Part shown: piece by piece, positions 49,570 to 62,137 of the stretch
Position numbering within the stretch: position 1 is the first letter of the stretch
Layout of the letters: each line of letters opens with the position of its first letter
Assembly: GCF_051014445.1 (NCBI RefSeq)
Contig: NW_027488369.1
Coordinates: 17,006,001 to 17,070,000 of the forward strand
Source of the DNA: Colletes latitarsis
Lineage: Eukaryota > Arthropoda > Insecta > Hymenoptera > Colletidae
Direction of reading: 5' to 3'
DNA length: 64,000 nt
Notes under the pieces: model-generated
What the model was told of the DNA's origin: nothing
Database searches by the model: none
The model's input: only the letters and a program-made list of their open reading frames with translations
Made by a program: the position numbers and the translations under genes

Positions 49570-49647
49570 AAATACCAGACCTAACCGAAACATAACCGGC
49601 GCTATCCTGTAAAATATTAATCGCAACCAGGTTTAATAGACTGTTTC
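49570..49647 (+). other. Family 1 patch inside a family 2 monomer (putative conversion tract)
   Basis: Bases 49574-49638 carry family 1 diagnostics (AATACCAGACCTAACCGAAA, ACCGGCGCTATCCTG, ATTAATCGCAACC, TTTAATAGACTG) and are flanked on both sides by family 2. The paralogous family 2 copy near 45340-45425 has the same flanks (GATGAGGTCAAAT and TTTCAGTGTGGTCCCAC) but family 2 bases in the middle. The patch equals 52214-52278 at an offset of 2640 (15 monomers) and also the matching bases at 56601. The replaced tract is at least 65 and at most about 78 bp. Confidence 0.85.
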
Positions 49648-51753
49648 AGTGTGGTCCCACATTACTACGTGATCCAACCCAGAAAAAATCCAGGATCTGT
49701 TCAACAAGTATGTGAAAAACGCTAAACTGTGAGCCTGATGAGGGCAAATCTTAGACCTAACCCAGACCTAAGATGCGTTATCCTCTAAAATATTTACCCA
49801 GACCAGGTTTCATTGAATGTTTCAGTGTGGTACCACTTTACTACGTGATCCAATCCAGAAATAGCCCATGATCTAGCCATGAAGTATGAGAAATATGCGA
49901 AAGTATGAGCCTGATGAGGGCAAATCCCAGACCTATCCCATACCTAACTTGCGTTGTCCTCTAAGAGATTGATGGAAACCAGGTTTAATTGACTGTTTCA
50001 GTGTTGTACTTCATTACTACGTGATCCAAACCCGAAAAAACCCAGGATCTAGCCATCAAGTATGAGAAATATGCGGAAGAATGAGCCTGATGAGAGCAAA
50101 TCCCAGACCTAACGTAGACCTAGCATGAATTATTCTCTAAAATATTGATCGAAACCAGGTTTAATTGACTGTTTCAGTGTGGTCCCACATTACTACGTGA
50201 TCCAAACCAGAAAAAACCCAGAATCTGTTCAACAAGTATGTGAAAAACGCTAAACTGTGAGCCTGATGAGGGCAAATCTTAGAGCTAACCCAGACCTAAG
50301 ATGCGTTATCCTCTAAAATATTTATCCAGACCAGGTTTCATTGGATGTTTCAGTGTGGTACCACTTTACTGCGTGATCCAATCCAGAAATAGCCCATGAT
50401 CTAGCCATGAAGTATGAGAAATATGCGATAGAATGAGCCTCATGAGAGCAAATCCCAGACCTAACCTAGACCTTACATGCGTTATCCTCTAAAATATTGA
50501 GCGAAACCAGGTTTAGTGGACTGTTTCAGTGTGGTACCACACTACTTCGTGATCCAAACCAGAAAAAACCCAGGATCTGTTCAACAAGTATGTGAAAAAC
50601 GCTAAACTGTGAGCCTGATGAGAGCAAATGCCAGACCTATCCTAGACCTTACATGCGTTATCCTGAAAAATATTGATCGAAACCTGGTTTAATCGATTGT
50701 TTCAGTGTGGTACCACTTTACAACGTGATCCAAACCAGAAAAAACCCAGGATCTAGCCATCAAGTACGAGAAATATGCGAAAGAATGTGCCTGATGAGAG
50801 CAAATCCCAGACCTATCCTAGACCTTACATGCGTTATCCTCTAAAATATTGAGCGAAACCAGGTTTAATGGACTGTTTCAGTGTGGTCCCACATTACTAC
50901 GTGATCCAAACCAGAAGTAACCCAGGATCTGTTCTACATGTATGAAAAATATGCGAAAGAATGAGCCTGATGAGAGCAAATCCCAGACCTAACCTAGACC
51001 TAACATGAATTATTCTCTAAAATATTGATCGAAACCAGGTTCAATTGACTGTTTCAGTGTGGTACCACATTACTACGTGATTCAATCCAGAAATAGCCCA
51101 GGATCTAGCCAAGAAGTATGAGAAATATGCGAAAGTATGAGCCTGATGAGGGCAAATCCTAGACCTAACCCAGACCTAACATGCGTTATTCTGTAAAATT
51201 TTTATCAAGACCAGGGTTAATTGAATGTTTCATTGTGGTACCTCATTACTACGTGATCAAAACCAGAAAAAACCCAGGATCCGTTCAACAAGTATGTGAA
51301 GAATGCGAAAGTATGAGTCTGATCAGTGAAAATCTCAGGCCTTACCTAGACCTAACTTGCGTTGTCCTCTAAAATATTGATGGAAACCAGGTTTCATTGA
51401 CTGTTTCAGTGTGGTACTACATTACTACGTGATGCAATCCAGAAAAAGCCCAGGATCTAGCCATGAAGTATGAGAAATATGCGAAAGTAAGAGCCTGATG
51501 AGGGCAAATCCTAGACCTATCCCAGACCTAACTTGCGTTATCCTCTAAAATATTGATCGAAACCAGGTTTAATTGACTGTTTCAGCGTGGTACCACATTG
51601 CTACGTGTTACAATCCAGAAACAGCGCAGGATTTAGCCATGAAGTATGAGAAATATGCGAAAGTATGAGCCTGATGAGGGCAAATCCTAGACCTAACCCA
51701 GACCTAACAGGTGTTATCCTCTAAAATATTTATCAAGATCAGGTTTAATTGAA
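49648..51753. repeat. Family 2 block, right end
   Basis: These are type 2a and 2b monomers, some repeating 45431-46000 at offset 4225, with the CGCTAAACTGTGAGCC and ATTTACCCAGACC markers. The block includes further copies of the ATTTTTATCAAGACC, TTTCATTGTGG monomer near 51197. It ends at the switch to family 1. Confidence 0.8.
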
Positions 51754-51760
51754 TGTTTCG
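51754..51760. other. Family 2 to family 1 junction
   Basis: Family 2 TTTAATTGAATG is followed directly by family 1 TTTCGGTGTGGTACCGC. The switch is resolved to about 7 bp and is in register. The same junction, with one changed base (GGTATGG), appears 4387 bp later near 56141-56147 as part of a duplicated unit. Confidence 0.87.
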
Positions 51761-53999
51761 GTGTGGTACCGCATTACTACGTGATCCAAACCATAAAAAG
51801 GCTGGGATCAGGCCAACAAGTAAGCGAAATATGCGAAAGTACGAGCGAGATGAGGGCAAATAGCAGACCTAAACCAGACATAATCGGCGTTATCCTCTAA
51901 AATATTAATCGGACCCAGGTTTAATTGACTGTTTCGGTGTGGTACCACATTTCTACGTGGTCCAAGCCAGAAAAAGGCGAGGATCTGGCCAAAAACTATT
52001 CGAAACGTGCGAAAGTACGTGCCAGATGAGGACAAATCCCAGACCTAACCGAGACATAACCGGCGTTATCCTCTAAAGTATCAATCGGATCCAGGTTTAA
52101 TTGACAGTTTCAGTGTGGTACCACTTCACTACGTGGTCCAAGCCAGAATAAGGCCAGGATGTGGCCAACAAGTATGCGAAAACTGCGAAAGTACGAGCCA
52201 GTTGAGGGCAAATACCAGACCTAACCGAAACATAACCGGCGCTATCCTGTAAAATATTAATCGCAACCAGGTTTAATAGACTGTTTCGGTGTGGAACCAC
52301 ATTACTACGGGATCCAAACCAGAAAAAACCCAGAATCTGGCCAACAACTATGAGAAAAACGAGAAAGTATGAGCCAGATGGTTGCAAATACCAGAACTAT
52401 CCCAGACATACCCAGCGTTATCCACTAAAATATTATTCGCAACCAGGTTTAATTGACTGTTTCGGTGTGGTACCACATTACTACGTGGTCCAAGCCAGAA
52501 AAAGGCCAGGATCTGGCCAACAAGTATGCGAAAAATGCGAAAGTACGAGCCAGGTGAGGGCAAATACCATACCTAACCGAGACATTACCGGCTTTATCCT
52601 CTAAAATATTAATCGCAACCAGATTTAATTGACTGTTTCAGTGTGGTACCGCATTACTACGTGATCCAAACCAGAAAGAGGCCAGGATCTGGCCAACAAG
52701 TATGCGAAAAACGCGAAAGTACGAGCCAGATGATTGCAAATACCAGAACTCACCCAGACATAACCAGCGCTATCCTCTAAAATACTAATCTGAACCAGGG
52801 TTAATTGACTGTTTCAGTGTGGTACCACATTACTACGTGATCCAAACCAGAGAAAGGCCAGGATCTGGCCCACAAGTATGCGAAAAATGCGAAAGTACGA
52901 GCCAGATGATGGCAAATACCAGACCTATCCGAGACATAACCGGCGTTATCCTCTAAAATATTAATCGCAACCAGGTTTAATTGACTGTTTCGGTGTCGTG
53001 CCGTATTACTACGTGATCCAAATCAGAAAAAGGCCAGGATCTGGCCACCAAGAATGCGAAAAATGCGAAAGTACGAGCCAGATGATTGCAAATACCAGCA
53101 CTATCCCAGACATAACCAGCGATATCCTCTAAAATACAAATCGGAACCAGCTTCTATTGACTGGTTCAGTGTGGTACCACACTACTACGTGATCGAAACC
53201 AGAAAAAGGCCAGGATCTGGCCAACAAGTATGCGACAAACGCGAAAGTATGAGGCAGATGATTGCAAATACCAGAACTAACCCAGGCATAACCAGCGTTA
53301 TCCTCTAAAGTATTAATCGGAACCAGGTTTAATTGACTGTTTCAGTGTGGTACCACTTTACTACGTGGTCCAAGCCAGAAGAAGGCCAGGATGTGGCCAA
53401 CAAGTATGCGAAAAATGCGAAAGTACGAGCCAGATGATGGCAAATACCAGACCTATCCGAGACATAACCGGCGTTATCCTCTAAAATATTAATCGCAACC
53501 AGGATAAATTGATTGTTTCGGTGTGGTACCACATTACTACGTGGTCCAAGCCAGAAAAAGGCAAGGATCTGGCCAACAAGTATGCGAAAAACGCGAAAGT
53601 ACGAGCCAGATGAGGACAAATCCCAGACCTACCCGAGACATAACCGGCGTTATCCTCTAAAATATTAATCGCAACCAGTTTAATTGACTGTTTCGGTGTG
53701 GTACCACATTACTACGTGATCCGAACCAGAAAAAGCCCAGGATCTGGCCATCAAGTATGCGAAAAACGCGAATATATGAGCCATATGATTGCAAATACCA
53801 GAACTAACCCTGACATAACCAGCGTTATCCACTAAAATACGCATCGGAACATGCTTTTAATGACTGTTTCAGTGTGGTACCACATTACAACCTGATCCAA
53901 ACCAGAAAAAGCCCAGGATCGGGCCAACAAGAATGCGAAAAATGCGAAAGTACGAGCCTGATGAGGGAAACTCCCAGAGCTAACCGAGACGTAACCGGC

Positions 54000-54176
54000 G
54001 TTATCCCCTAAAATATTAATCGCAACCAGGTGTAATTGACTGTTTCGGTGTGGTACCGCATTGCTACGATGATCCAAACCAGAAAGAGGCCAGGATCTGG
54101 CCAACAAGTATGCGAAAAATGCGAAAGTATGAGCCAGATGATTGCAAATACCTGAACTAACCCAGACATAACCAGC
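54000..54176 (+). repeat. 177-bp monomer (1-bp insertion, CTACGATGATCC)
   Basis: Landmark spacing is 177 because CTACGTGATCC has gained an A. The same insertion is seen near 1160, 4147, 7134, 20291, 28171, 29411, 30121, 30477, 59496 and 59848. Since 177 is divisible by 3, a reverse-strand frame can cross such a monomer without changing phase. That is why the longest open frames of the window (121-167 codons) sit exactly over these sites. Confidence 0.92.
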
Positions 54177-55923
54177 GATATCCTCTAAAATATTAATCGC
54201 AACCAGGTTTAATTGACTGTTTCGGTGTGGTACTGCATTACTACGTGATCCAAACCAGAAAAAGGCCAGGATCTGGCCAACAAGTATGCGCAAAATGCGA
54301 AAGTACGAGCCAGTTGAGGGCAAATCCCAGACCAAAACGAGACGTAACCGGCGTTATCCCCTAAAATATTAATCGCAACCAGGTTTAATTGACTGTTTCG
54401 GTGTGGTAACGCATTACTACGTGATCCAAACCAGAAAAAGGCCAGGATCTGGCCAACAAGTATGCGAAAAATGCGAAAGTATGAGCCAGATGATTGCAAA
54501 TTCCAGAACTAACCCTGACATAACCAGCGTTATCCTCTAGAATAAGAATCGGAACATGGTTTTAATGACTGTTTCAGTGTTGTAACACATTACTACCTGA
54601 TCCAAACCAGAAAAATCCCAGGATCGGGCCAACAAGAATGCGAAAAACGCGAAAGTACGAGCCAGATGAGGGAAAATCCCAGACCAAAACGAGACGTAAC
54701 CGGCGTTATCCCCTAAAATATTAATCGCAACCAGGTTTAATTGACTGTTTCGGTGTGGTACTGCATTACTACGTGATCCAGACCAGAAAAAGGCCAGGAT
54801 CTGGCCAACAAGTATGCGCAAAATGCGAAAGTACGAGCCAGTTGAGGGCAAATCCCAGACCAAAACGAGACGTAACTGGCGTTATCCCCTAAAATATTAA
54901 TCGCAACCAGGTTTAATTGACTGTTTCGGTGTGGTAACGCATTACTACGTGATCCAGACCAGAAAAAGGCCAGGATCTGGCCAACAAGTATGCGAAAAAC
55001 GCGAAAGTATAAGCCAGATGATTGCAAATACCAGAACTAACCCAGGCATAACCAGCGTTATCCTCTAAAATACTAAGCGGAACCAGCTTTTATTGACAGT
55101 GTGGTACCACATTACTACGTGATCCAAACCAGAAAAAGCCCAGGATCTTGCCAACAAGTATGCGAAACGTGCGAAAGTACGAGGCAGATGAGGGCAAATC
55201 CCAGACCTAACCGTGACATAACCGGCGTTATCCTCTAAAATATTAATCGCAACCAGTTTAATTGACTGTTTCGGTGTGGAACCTCATTACTACGGGATCC
55301 AAAACAGAAAAAACCCAGGATCGGGCTAACAAGTATGCGAAAAACGCGAAAGAATGAGCCAGATGATTGCAAATACCAGAACAATCCCAGGCATAACAAG
55401 AGTTATCCTCTAAAATACTAAGCGGAACCAGCTTTTATTGACAGTGTGGTACCACATTACTACGTGATCCAAACCAGAAAAAGCCCAGGATCTGGCCAAC
55501 AAGTATGCGAAAAACGCGAAAGTACGAGCCAGATGATTGCAAATACCAGAACTCACCCAGACATAACCAGCGCTATCCTCTAAAATACTAATCTGAACCA
55601 GGGTTAATTGACTGTTTTGGTGTGGTACCGCATTACTACGTGATCCACAACAGAAAAAACCCAGGATCTGGTCAACAAGTATGCGAAAAACGCGAAAGTA
55701 TGAGCCAGAGGATTGCAAATACCAGAACTAACCCAGACATAACCAGCGTTATCCTCTAAAATACTTATCGGAACCAGCTTCTATTGACTGTTTCAGTGTG
55801 GTACCACTTTACTACGTGGTCCAAGCCAGAAGGAGGCCAGGATGTGGCCAACAAGTATGCGAAAAATGCGAAAGTACGAGCCAGATGAGGGCAAATACCA
55901 GACCTAACCGAGACATAACCGGC

Positions 55924-56147
55924 GTTATCCTCTAAAATATTGATCGAAACCAGGTTTAATTGACTGTTTCAGCGTGGTACCACATTACTACGTGTTACAA
56001 TCCAGAAACAGCCCAGGATTTAGCCATGAAGTATGAGAAATATGCGAAAGTATGAGCCTGATGAGGGCAAATCCTAGACCTAACCCAGACCTAACATGCG
56101 TTATCCTCTAAAATATTTATCAAGATCAGGTTTAATTGAATGTTTCG
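55924..56147. repeat. Small family 2 piece inside the family 1 block
   Basis: This stretch of about 220 bp is family 2 and is surrounded by family 1. It matches 51537-51760 with a few substitutions; for example CATTGCTACGTG becomes CATTACTACGTG and CAGCGCAGG becomes CAGCCCAGG. It arrived as the left end of the duplicated 4387-bp unit, not by separate insertion. Confidence 0.86.
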
Positions 56148-58902
56148 GTATGGTACCGCATTACTACGTGATCCAAACCATAAAAAGGCTAGGATCAGGC
56201 CAACAAGTAAGCGAAATATGCGAAAGTACGAGCGAGATGAGGGCAAATAGCAGACCTAAACCAGACAAAATCGGCGGTATCCTCTAAAACATTAATCGGA
56301 CCCAGGTTTAATTGACTGTTTCGGTGTGGCACCACATTTCTACGTGGTCCAAGCCAGAAAAAGGCGAGGATCTGGCCAAAAACTATTCGAAACGTGCGAA
56401 AGTACGTGCCAGATGAGGACAAATCCCAGACCTAACCGAGACATAACCGGCGTTATCCTCTAAAGTATTAATCGGATCCAGGTTTAATTGACAGTTTCAG
56501 TGTGGTACCACTTCACTACGTGGTCCGAGCCAGAAGAAGGCCAGTATGTGGCCAACAAGTATGCGAAAACTGCGAAAGTACGAGCCAGTTGAGGGCAAAT
56601 ACCAGACCTAACCGAAACATAACCGGCGCTATCCTGTAAAATATTAATCGCAACCAGGTTTAATAGACTGTTTCGGTGTGGAACCACATTACTACGGGAT
56701 CCAAACCAGAAAAAACCCAGAATCTGGCCAACAACTATGAGAAAAACGAGAAAGTATGAGCCAGATGGTTGCAAATACCAGAACTATCCCAGACATACCC
56801 AGCGTTATCCACTAAAATATTATTCGCAACCAGGTTTAATTGACTGTTTCGGTGTGGTACCACATTACTACGTGGTCCAAGCCAGAAAAAGGCCAGGATC
56901 TGGCCAACAAGTATGCGAAAAACGCGAAAGTACGAGCCAGATGATTGCAAATACCAGAACTCACCCAGACATAACCAGCGCTATCCTCTAAAATACTAAT
57001 CTGAACCAGGGTTAATTGACTGTTTCAGTGTGGTACCACATTACTACGTGATCCAAACCAGAGAAAGGCCAGGATCTGGCCAACAAGTATGCGAAGAACG
57101 CGAAAGGACGAGCCAGATAAGGACAAATCCCAGACCTACCCGAGACATAACCAGCGTTATCCCCTAAAATATAAATCGCAACCAGGTTTAATTGACTGTT
57201 TCGGTGTTGTGCCGTATTACTACGTGATCCAAATCAGAAAAAGGCCAGGATCTGGCCACCAAGAATGCGAAAAATGCGAAAGAACGAGCCAGATGATTGC
57301 AAATACCAGCACTATCCCAGACATAACCAGCGATATCCTCTAAAATACAAATCGGAACCAGCTTCTATTGACTGTTTCAGTGTGGTATCACTTTACTACG
57401 TGGTCCAAGCCAGAAGAAGGCCAGGATGTGGCCAACAAGTATGCGAAAAATGCGAAAGTACGAGCCAGATGAGGGCAAATACCAGACCTATCCGAGACAT
57501 AACCGGCGTTATCCTCTAAAATATTAATCGCAACCAGGATAAATTGACTGTTTCGGTGTGGTACCACATTACTACGTGGTCCAAGCCAGAAAAAGGCAAG
57601 GATCTGGCCAGCAAGTATGCGAAAAACGCGAAAGTACGAGCCAGATGAGGACAAATCCCAGACCTACCCGAGACGTAACCGGCGTTATCCTCTAGAATAC
57701 GAATCGGAACATGCTTTTAATGACTGTTTCAGTGTTGTAACACATTACTACGTGGTCCAAACCAGAAAAATCCCAGGATCGGGCCAACAAGAATGCGAAA
57801 AACGCGAAAGTACGAGCCAGATGAGGGAAAATCCCAGACATAACCGAGACGTAACCGGCGTTATCCCCTAAAATATTAATCGCAACCAGGTTTAATTGAC
57901 TGTTTCGGTGTGGAACCACATTACTACGGGATCCAAACCAGAAAAAACCCAGGATCTGGCCAACAAGTATGCGAAAAACGCGAAAGTATGAGCCAGATGA
58001 TTGCAAATACCAGAACTATCCCAGGCATAACCAGCGTTATCCTCTAAAATACTAAGCGGAACCAGCTTTTATTGACAGTGTGGTACCACATTACTACGTG
58101 ATCCAAACCAGAAAAAGCCCAGGATCTGGCCAACAAGTATGCGAAACGTGCGAAAGTACGAGGCAGATGAGGGCAAATCCCAGACCTAACCGTGACATAA
58201 CCGGCGTTATCCTCTAAAATATTAATCGCAACCAGTTTAATTGACTGTTTCGGTGTGGAACCTCATTACTACGGGATCCAAAACAGAAAAAACCCAGGAT
58301 CGGGCTAACAAGTATGCGAAAAACGCGAAAGTATGAGCCAGATGATTGCAAATACCAGAACAATCCCAGGCATAACCAGCGTTATCCTCTAAAATACTAA
58401 GCGGAACCAGCTTTTATTGACAGTGTGGTACCACATTACTACGTGATCCAAACCAGAAAAAGCCCAGGATCTGGCCAACAAGTATGCGAAAAACGCGAAA
58501 GTACGAGCCAGATGATTGCAAATACCAGAACTCACCCAGACATAACCAGCGCTATCCTCTAAAATACTAATCAGAACCAGGGTTTATTGACTGTTTCGGT
58601 GTGGTACCGCATTACTACGTGATCCACAACAGAAAAAACCCAGGATCTGGTCAACAAGTATGCGAAAAACGCGAAAGTATGAGCCAGAGGATTGCAAATA
58701 CCAGAACTAACCCAGACATAACCAGCGTTATCCTCTAAAATACTTATCGGAACCAGCTTCTATTGACTGTTTCAGTGTGGTACCACTTTACTACGTGGTC
58801 CAAGCCAGAACAAGGCCAGGATGTGGCCAACAAGTATGCGAAAAATGCGAAAGTACGAGACAGATGAGGGCAAATACCAGACCTAACCGAGACATAACCG
58901 GC
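55924..58902. repeat. 25-monomer unit, copy 2, shortened by 8 monomers
   Basis: This copy starts at offset 4387. It then loses one monomer (offset 4211), another (4035), five (3155) and one more (2979), to end at 58902. The total loss is 1408 bp, exactly 8 monomers, and all losses keep register. Its first 220 bp are the transplanted family 2 piece. It keeps both 170-bp monomers (58036 and 58381). Confidence 0.86.
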
Positions 58903-60052
58903 GTTATCCTCTAAAATATTATTCGCAACCAGGTTTAATTGACTGTTTCGGTGTGGTACCACATTACTACGTGGTCCAAGCCAGAAAAAGGCAAGGATCT
59001 GGCCAACAAGTATGCGAAAAACGCGAAAGTATGAGCCAGATGAGGACAAATCCCAGACCTTCCCGAGACATAACCGGCGTTATCCTCTAAAATATTAATC
59101 GCAACCAGCTTCTATTGACTGTTTCAGTGTGGTACCACATTACTACGTGATCCAAACCAGAAAAAGCCCAGGATCTGGCCAACAAGTATGCGAAAAACGC
59201 GAATATATGAGCCATATGATTGCAAATACCAGAACTAACCCTGACATAACCAGCGTTATCCTCTAAAATACGCATCGGAACATGCTTTTAATGACTGTTT
59301 CAGTGTGGTACCACATTACAATGTGATCCAAACCAGAAAAAGCCCAGGATCGGGCCAACAAGAATGCGAAAAATGCGAATGTACGAGCCTGATGAGGGAA
59401 AATCCCAGACCTAACCGAGACGTAACCGGCGTTATCCCCTAAAATATTAATCGCAACCAGGTGTAATTGACTGTTCCGGTGTGGTACCGCATTGCTACGA
59501 TGATCCAAACCAGAAAGAGGCCAGGATCTGGCCAACAAGTATGCGAAAAATGCGAAAATATGGGCCAGATGATTGCAAATACCAGAACTAGCCCAGACAT
59601 AACCAGCGATATCCTCTAAAATACGCATCGGAACATGCTTTTAATGACTGTTTCAGTGTGGTACCACATTACAACGTGATCCAAACCAGAAAAAGCCCAG
59701 GATCGGGCCAACAAGAATGCGAAAAATGCGAAAGTACGAGCCTGATGAGGGAAAATCCCAGACCTAACCGAGACGTAACCGGCGTTATCCCCTAAAATAT
59801 TAATCGCAACCAGGTGTAATTGACTGTTTCGGTGTGGTACCGCATTGCTACGATGATCCAAACCAGAAAGAGGCCAGGATCTGGCCAACAAGTATGCGCA
59901 CAATGCGCAAGTACGAGCCAGTTGAGGGCAAATCCCAGACCAAACCGAGACATAACCGGCGTTATCCTCTAAAATATTAATCGCAACCAGGTTTAATTGA
60001 CTGTTTCGGTGTGGTACCGCATTACTACGTGATCCAAACCAGAAAAAGGCCA
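58903..60052. repeat. Family 1 block end with 353-bp dimer duplication
   Basis: The dimer starting at ACGCATCGGAACATGC occurs at about 59271 and 59624, an offset of 353. Each copy ends in a 177-bp monomer. A single copy of the same dimer is present near 53837 in the first 4387-bp unit. The block ends at the switch to family 2. Confidence 0.82.
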
Positions 60053-60060
60053 GGATCTGT
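60053..60060. other. Family 1 to family 2 junction
   Basis: The family 1 left arm AGGCCAGGATCTG is joined to family 2 TTCAACAAGTATGTG. The switch lies within the core of the dyad element, is resolved to about 8 bp and is in register. Confidence 0.86.
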
Positions 60061-62137
60061 TCAACAAGTATGTGAAAAACGCGAAAGTATGAGTCTGATG
60101 AGGTCAAATCCCAGACCTATCCCAGACTTAACTTGCGTTATCCTCTAAAATATTGATCGAAACCAGGTTTAATCGACTGTTTCAGCGTGGTATCACATTA
60201 GTACGTGATACAATCCAGAAACAGCCCAGGATCTAGCCATGAAGTATGAGAAATATGCGAAAGTATGAGCCTGATGAGGGCAAATCCTAGACCTAACCCA
60301 ATCCTAAAATGCGTTATCCTCTAAAATATTTATCAAGACCAGGTTTAATTGAATGTTTCAGTGTGGTACCACATTAATACGTGAACCAAACCAGAAAAAA
60401 CCCAGGATCCGTTCAACAAGTATGTTAAAACTGCGACAGTATGACCCTGATGAGGGCAAATCCCAGGCCTAACCTAGACCTAACATGCGTTGTCCTCTAA
60501 AATATTGATGGAAACCAGGTTTAATGGACTGTTTCAGTGAGGCACCACTTTACTACGTGATCCAAAGCAGAAAAAACCCTCGATCAGGCCAACATGTATG
60601 TTAAAACTGCGAAAGTATGACCCTGATGAGGGCAAATCCCAGGACTAACCTAGACCAAACTTGCGTTATCCTCTAAAATATTGATCGAAACCAGGTTTAA
60701 TCGACTGTTTCAGCGTGGTACCACATTACTACGTGATCCAATCCAGAAATAGCCCAGGATCTAGCCATGAAGTATGAGAAATATGCGAAAGTATGAGCCT
60801 GATGAGGGCAAATCCTAGACCTAACCCAGACCTAACATGCGTTATTCTCTAAAATATTTATCTAGACCAGGTTTAATTGAATGTTTCAGTGTGGTACCAC
60901 ATTCCTGCGTGATCAAAACCAGAAAAAACCCAGGATCCGTTCAACAAGTATGTGAAGAATGCGAAAGTATCAGTCTGATCAGTGAAAATCTCAGGCCTTA
61001 CCTAGACCTAACATGCGTTGTCCTCTAAAATATTGATGGAAACCAGGTTTGAATGACTGTTTCAGTATGGTACTGCATTACTACAAGATGCAATCCAGAA
61101 ATAGCCCAGGATCTAGCCATCAAGTATGAGAAATATGCGAAAGAATGAGCCTGATGAGAGCAAATCCCAGACCTAACCTAGACCTTACATGCGTTATCCT
61201 CTAAAATATTGAGCGAAACCAGGTTTAATGGACTGTTTCAGTGTGGTACCACACTACTTCGTGATCCAAACCAGAAAAAACGCAGGATCTGTTCAACAAG
61301 TATGTGAAAAACGCTAAACTGTGAGCCTGATGAGAGCAAATCCCAGACCTAACCTAGACCTAACATGAATTATTCTCTAAAATATTGATCGAAACCAGGT
61401 TTACTTGACTGCTTCAGTGTGGTCCCACATTACTACGTGATCCAAACCAGAAAAAACCCTGGATCCGTTCAACAAGTATGTGAAGAATGCGAAAGTATGA
61501 GTCTGATGAGTGAAAATCCCTGACCTAACCTAGACTTAACATGCGTTATCTTCTAAAATATTGATCGAAACCTGGTTTAATCGACTGTTTCAGTGTGGTA
61601 CCACATTACTATGTGATCCAAACCAGAAAATAACCCAAGATCTGTTCAAGGAGTATGTGAAGTGTGCGAAAGTATGAGTCTGATGAGGTCAAATCCTAGA
61701 CCTATCCCAGACCTAACTTGCGTTATCCTCTAAAATATTGATCGAAACCAGGTTTAATCGACTGTTTCAGTGTGGTACCACATTACTATGTGATCCAAAC
61801 CAGAAAATAACCCAGGATCTGTTCAAGGAGTATGTGAAGTGTGCGAAAGTATGAGTCTGATGAGGTCAAATCCTAGACCTATCCCAGACCTAACTTGCGT
61901 TATCCTGTAAAATATTGATCGAAACCAGGTTTAATCGACTGTTTCATTGTGGTACCACTTTACTACGTGATCCAATCCAGAAATAGCCCAGGATCTGTTC
62001 AAGGAGTATGTGAAGTGTGCGAAAGTATGAGTCTGATAAGGTCAAATCCTAGACCTATCCCAGACCTAACTTGCGTTATCCTCTAAAATATTGATCGAAA
62101 CCAGGTTTAATCGACTGTTTCAGTGTGGTACCACATT
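60061..62137. repeat. Family 2 block with 176-bp variants
   Basis: These are family 2 monomers. Between about 61620 and 62090 three consecutive monomers share TTCAAGGAGTATGTGAAGTG, with GATGAGGTCAAATCC in two and GATAAGGTCAAATCC in the third. They differ by few bases, which suggests local single-monomer amplification. No gene is visible. Confidence 0.8.

Larger units (their letters stand above)
51537..55923. repeat. 25-monomer unit (4387 bp), copy 1, spanning the family boundary
   Basis: The landmark at 51537 recurs at 55924. The first 220 bp are family 2 (ATTGATCGAAACC, TTTCAGCGTGG, GATTTAGCCATGAAG) and the rest is family 1. Markers include GGGATCAGGCCAACAAGTAA, AAAACTATTCGAAACGTGCG, the GTGGTCCAAGCC variants, two 170-bp monomers (55057 and 55402) and a 177-bp monomer at 54000-54176. 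Both copies carry the family boundary, so the boundary is older than the duplication. Confidence 0.87.
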
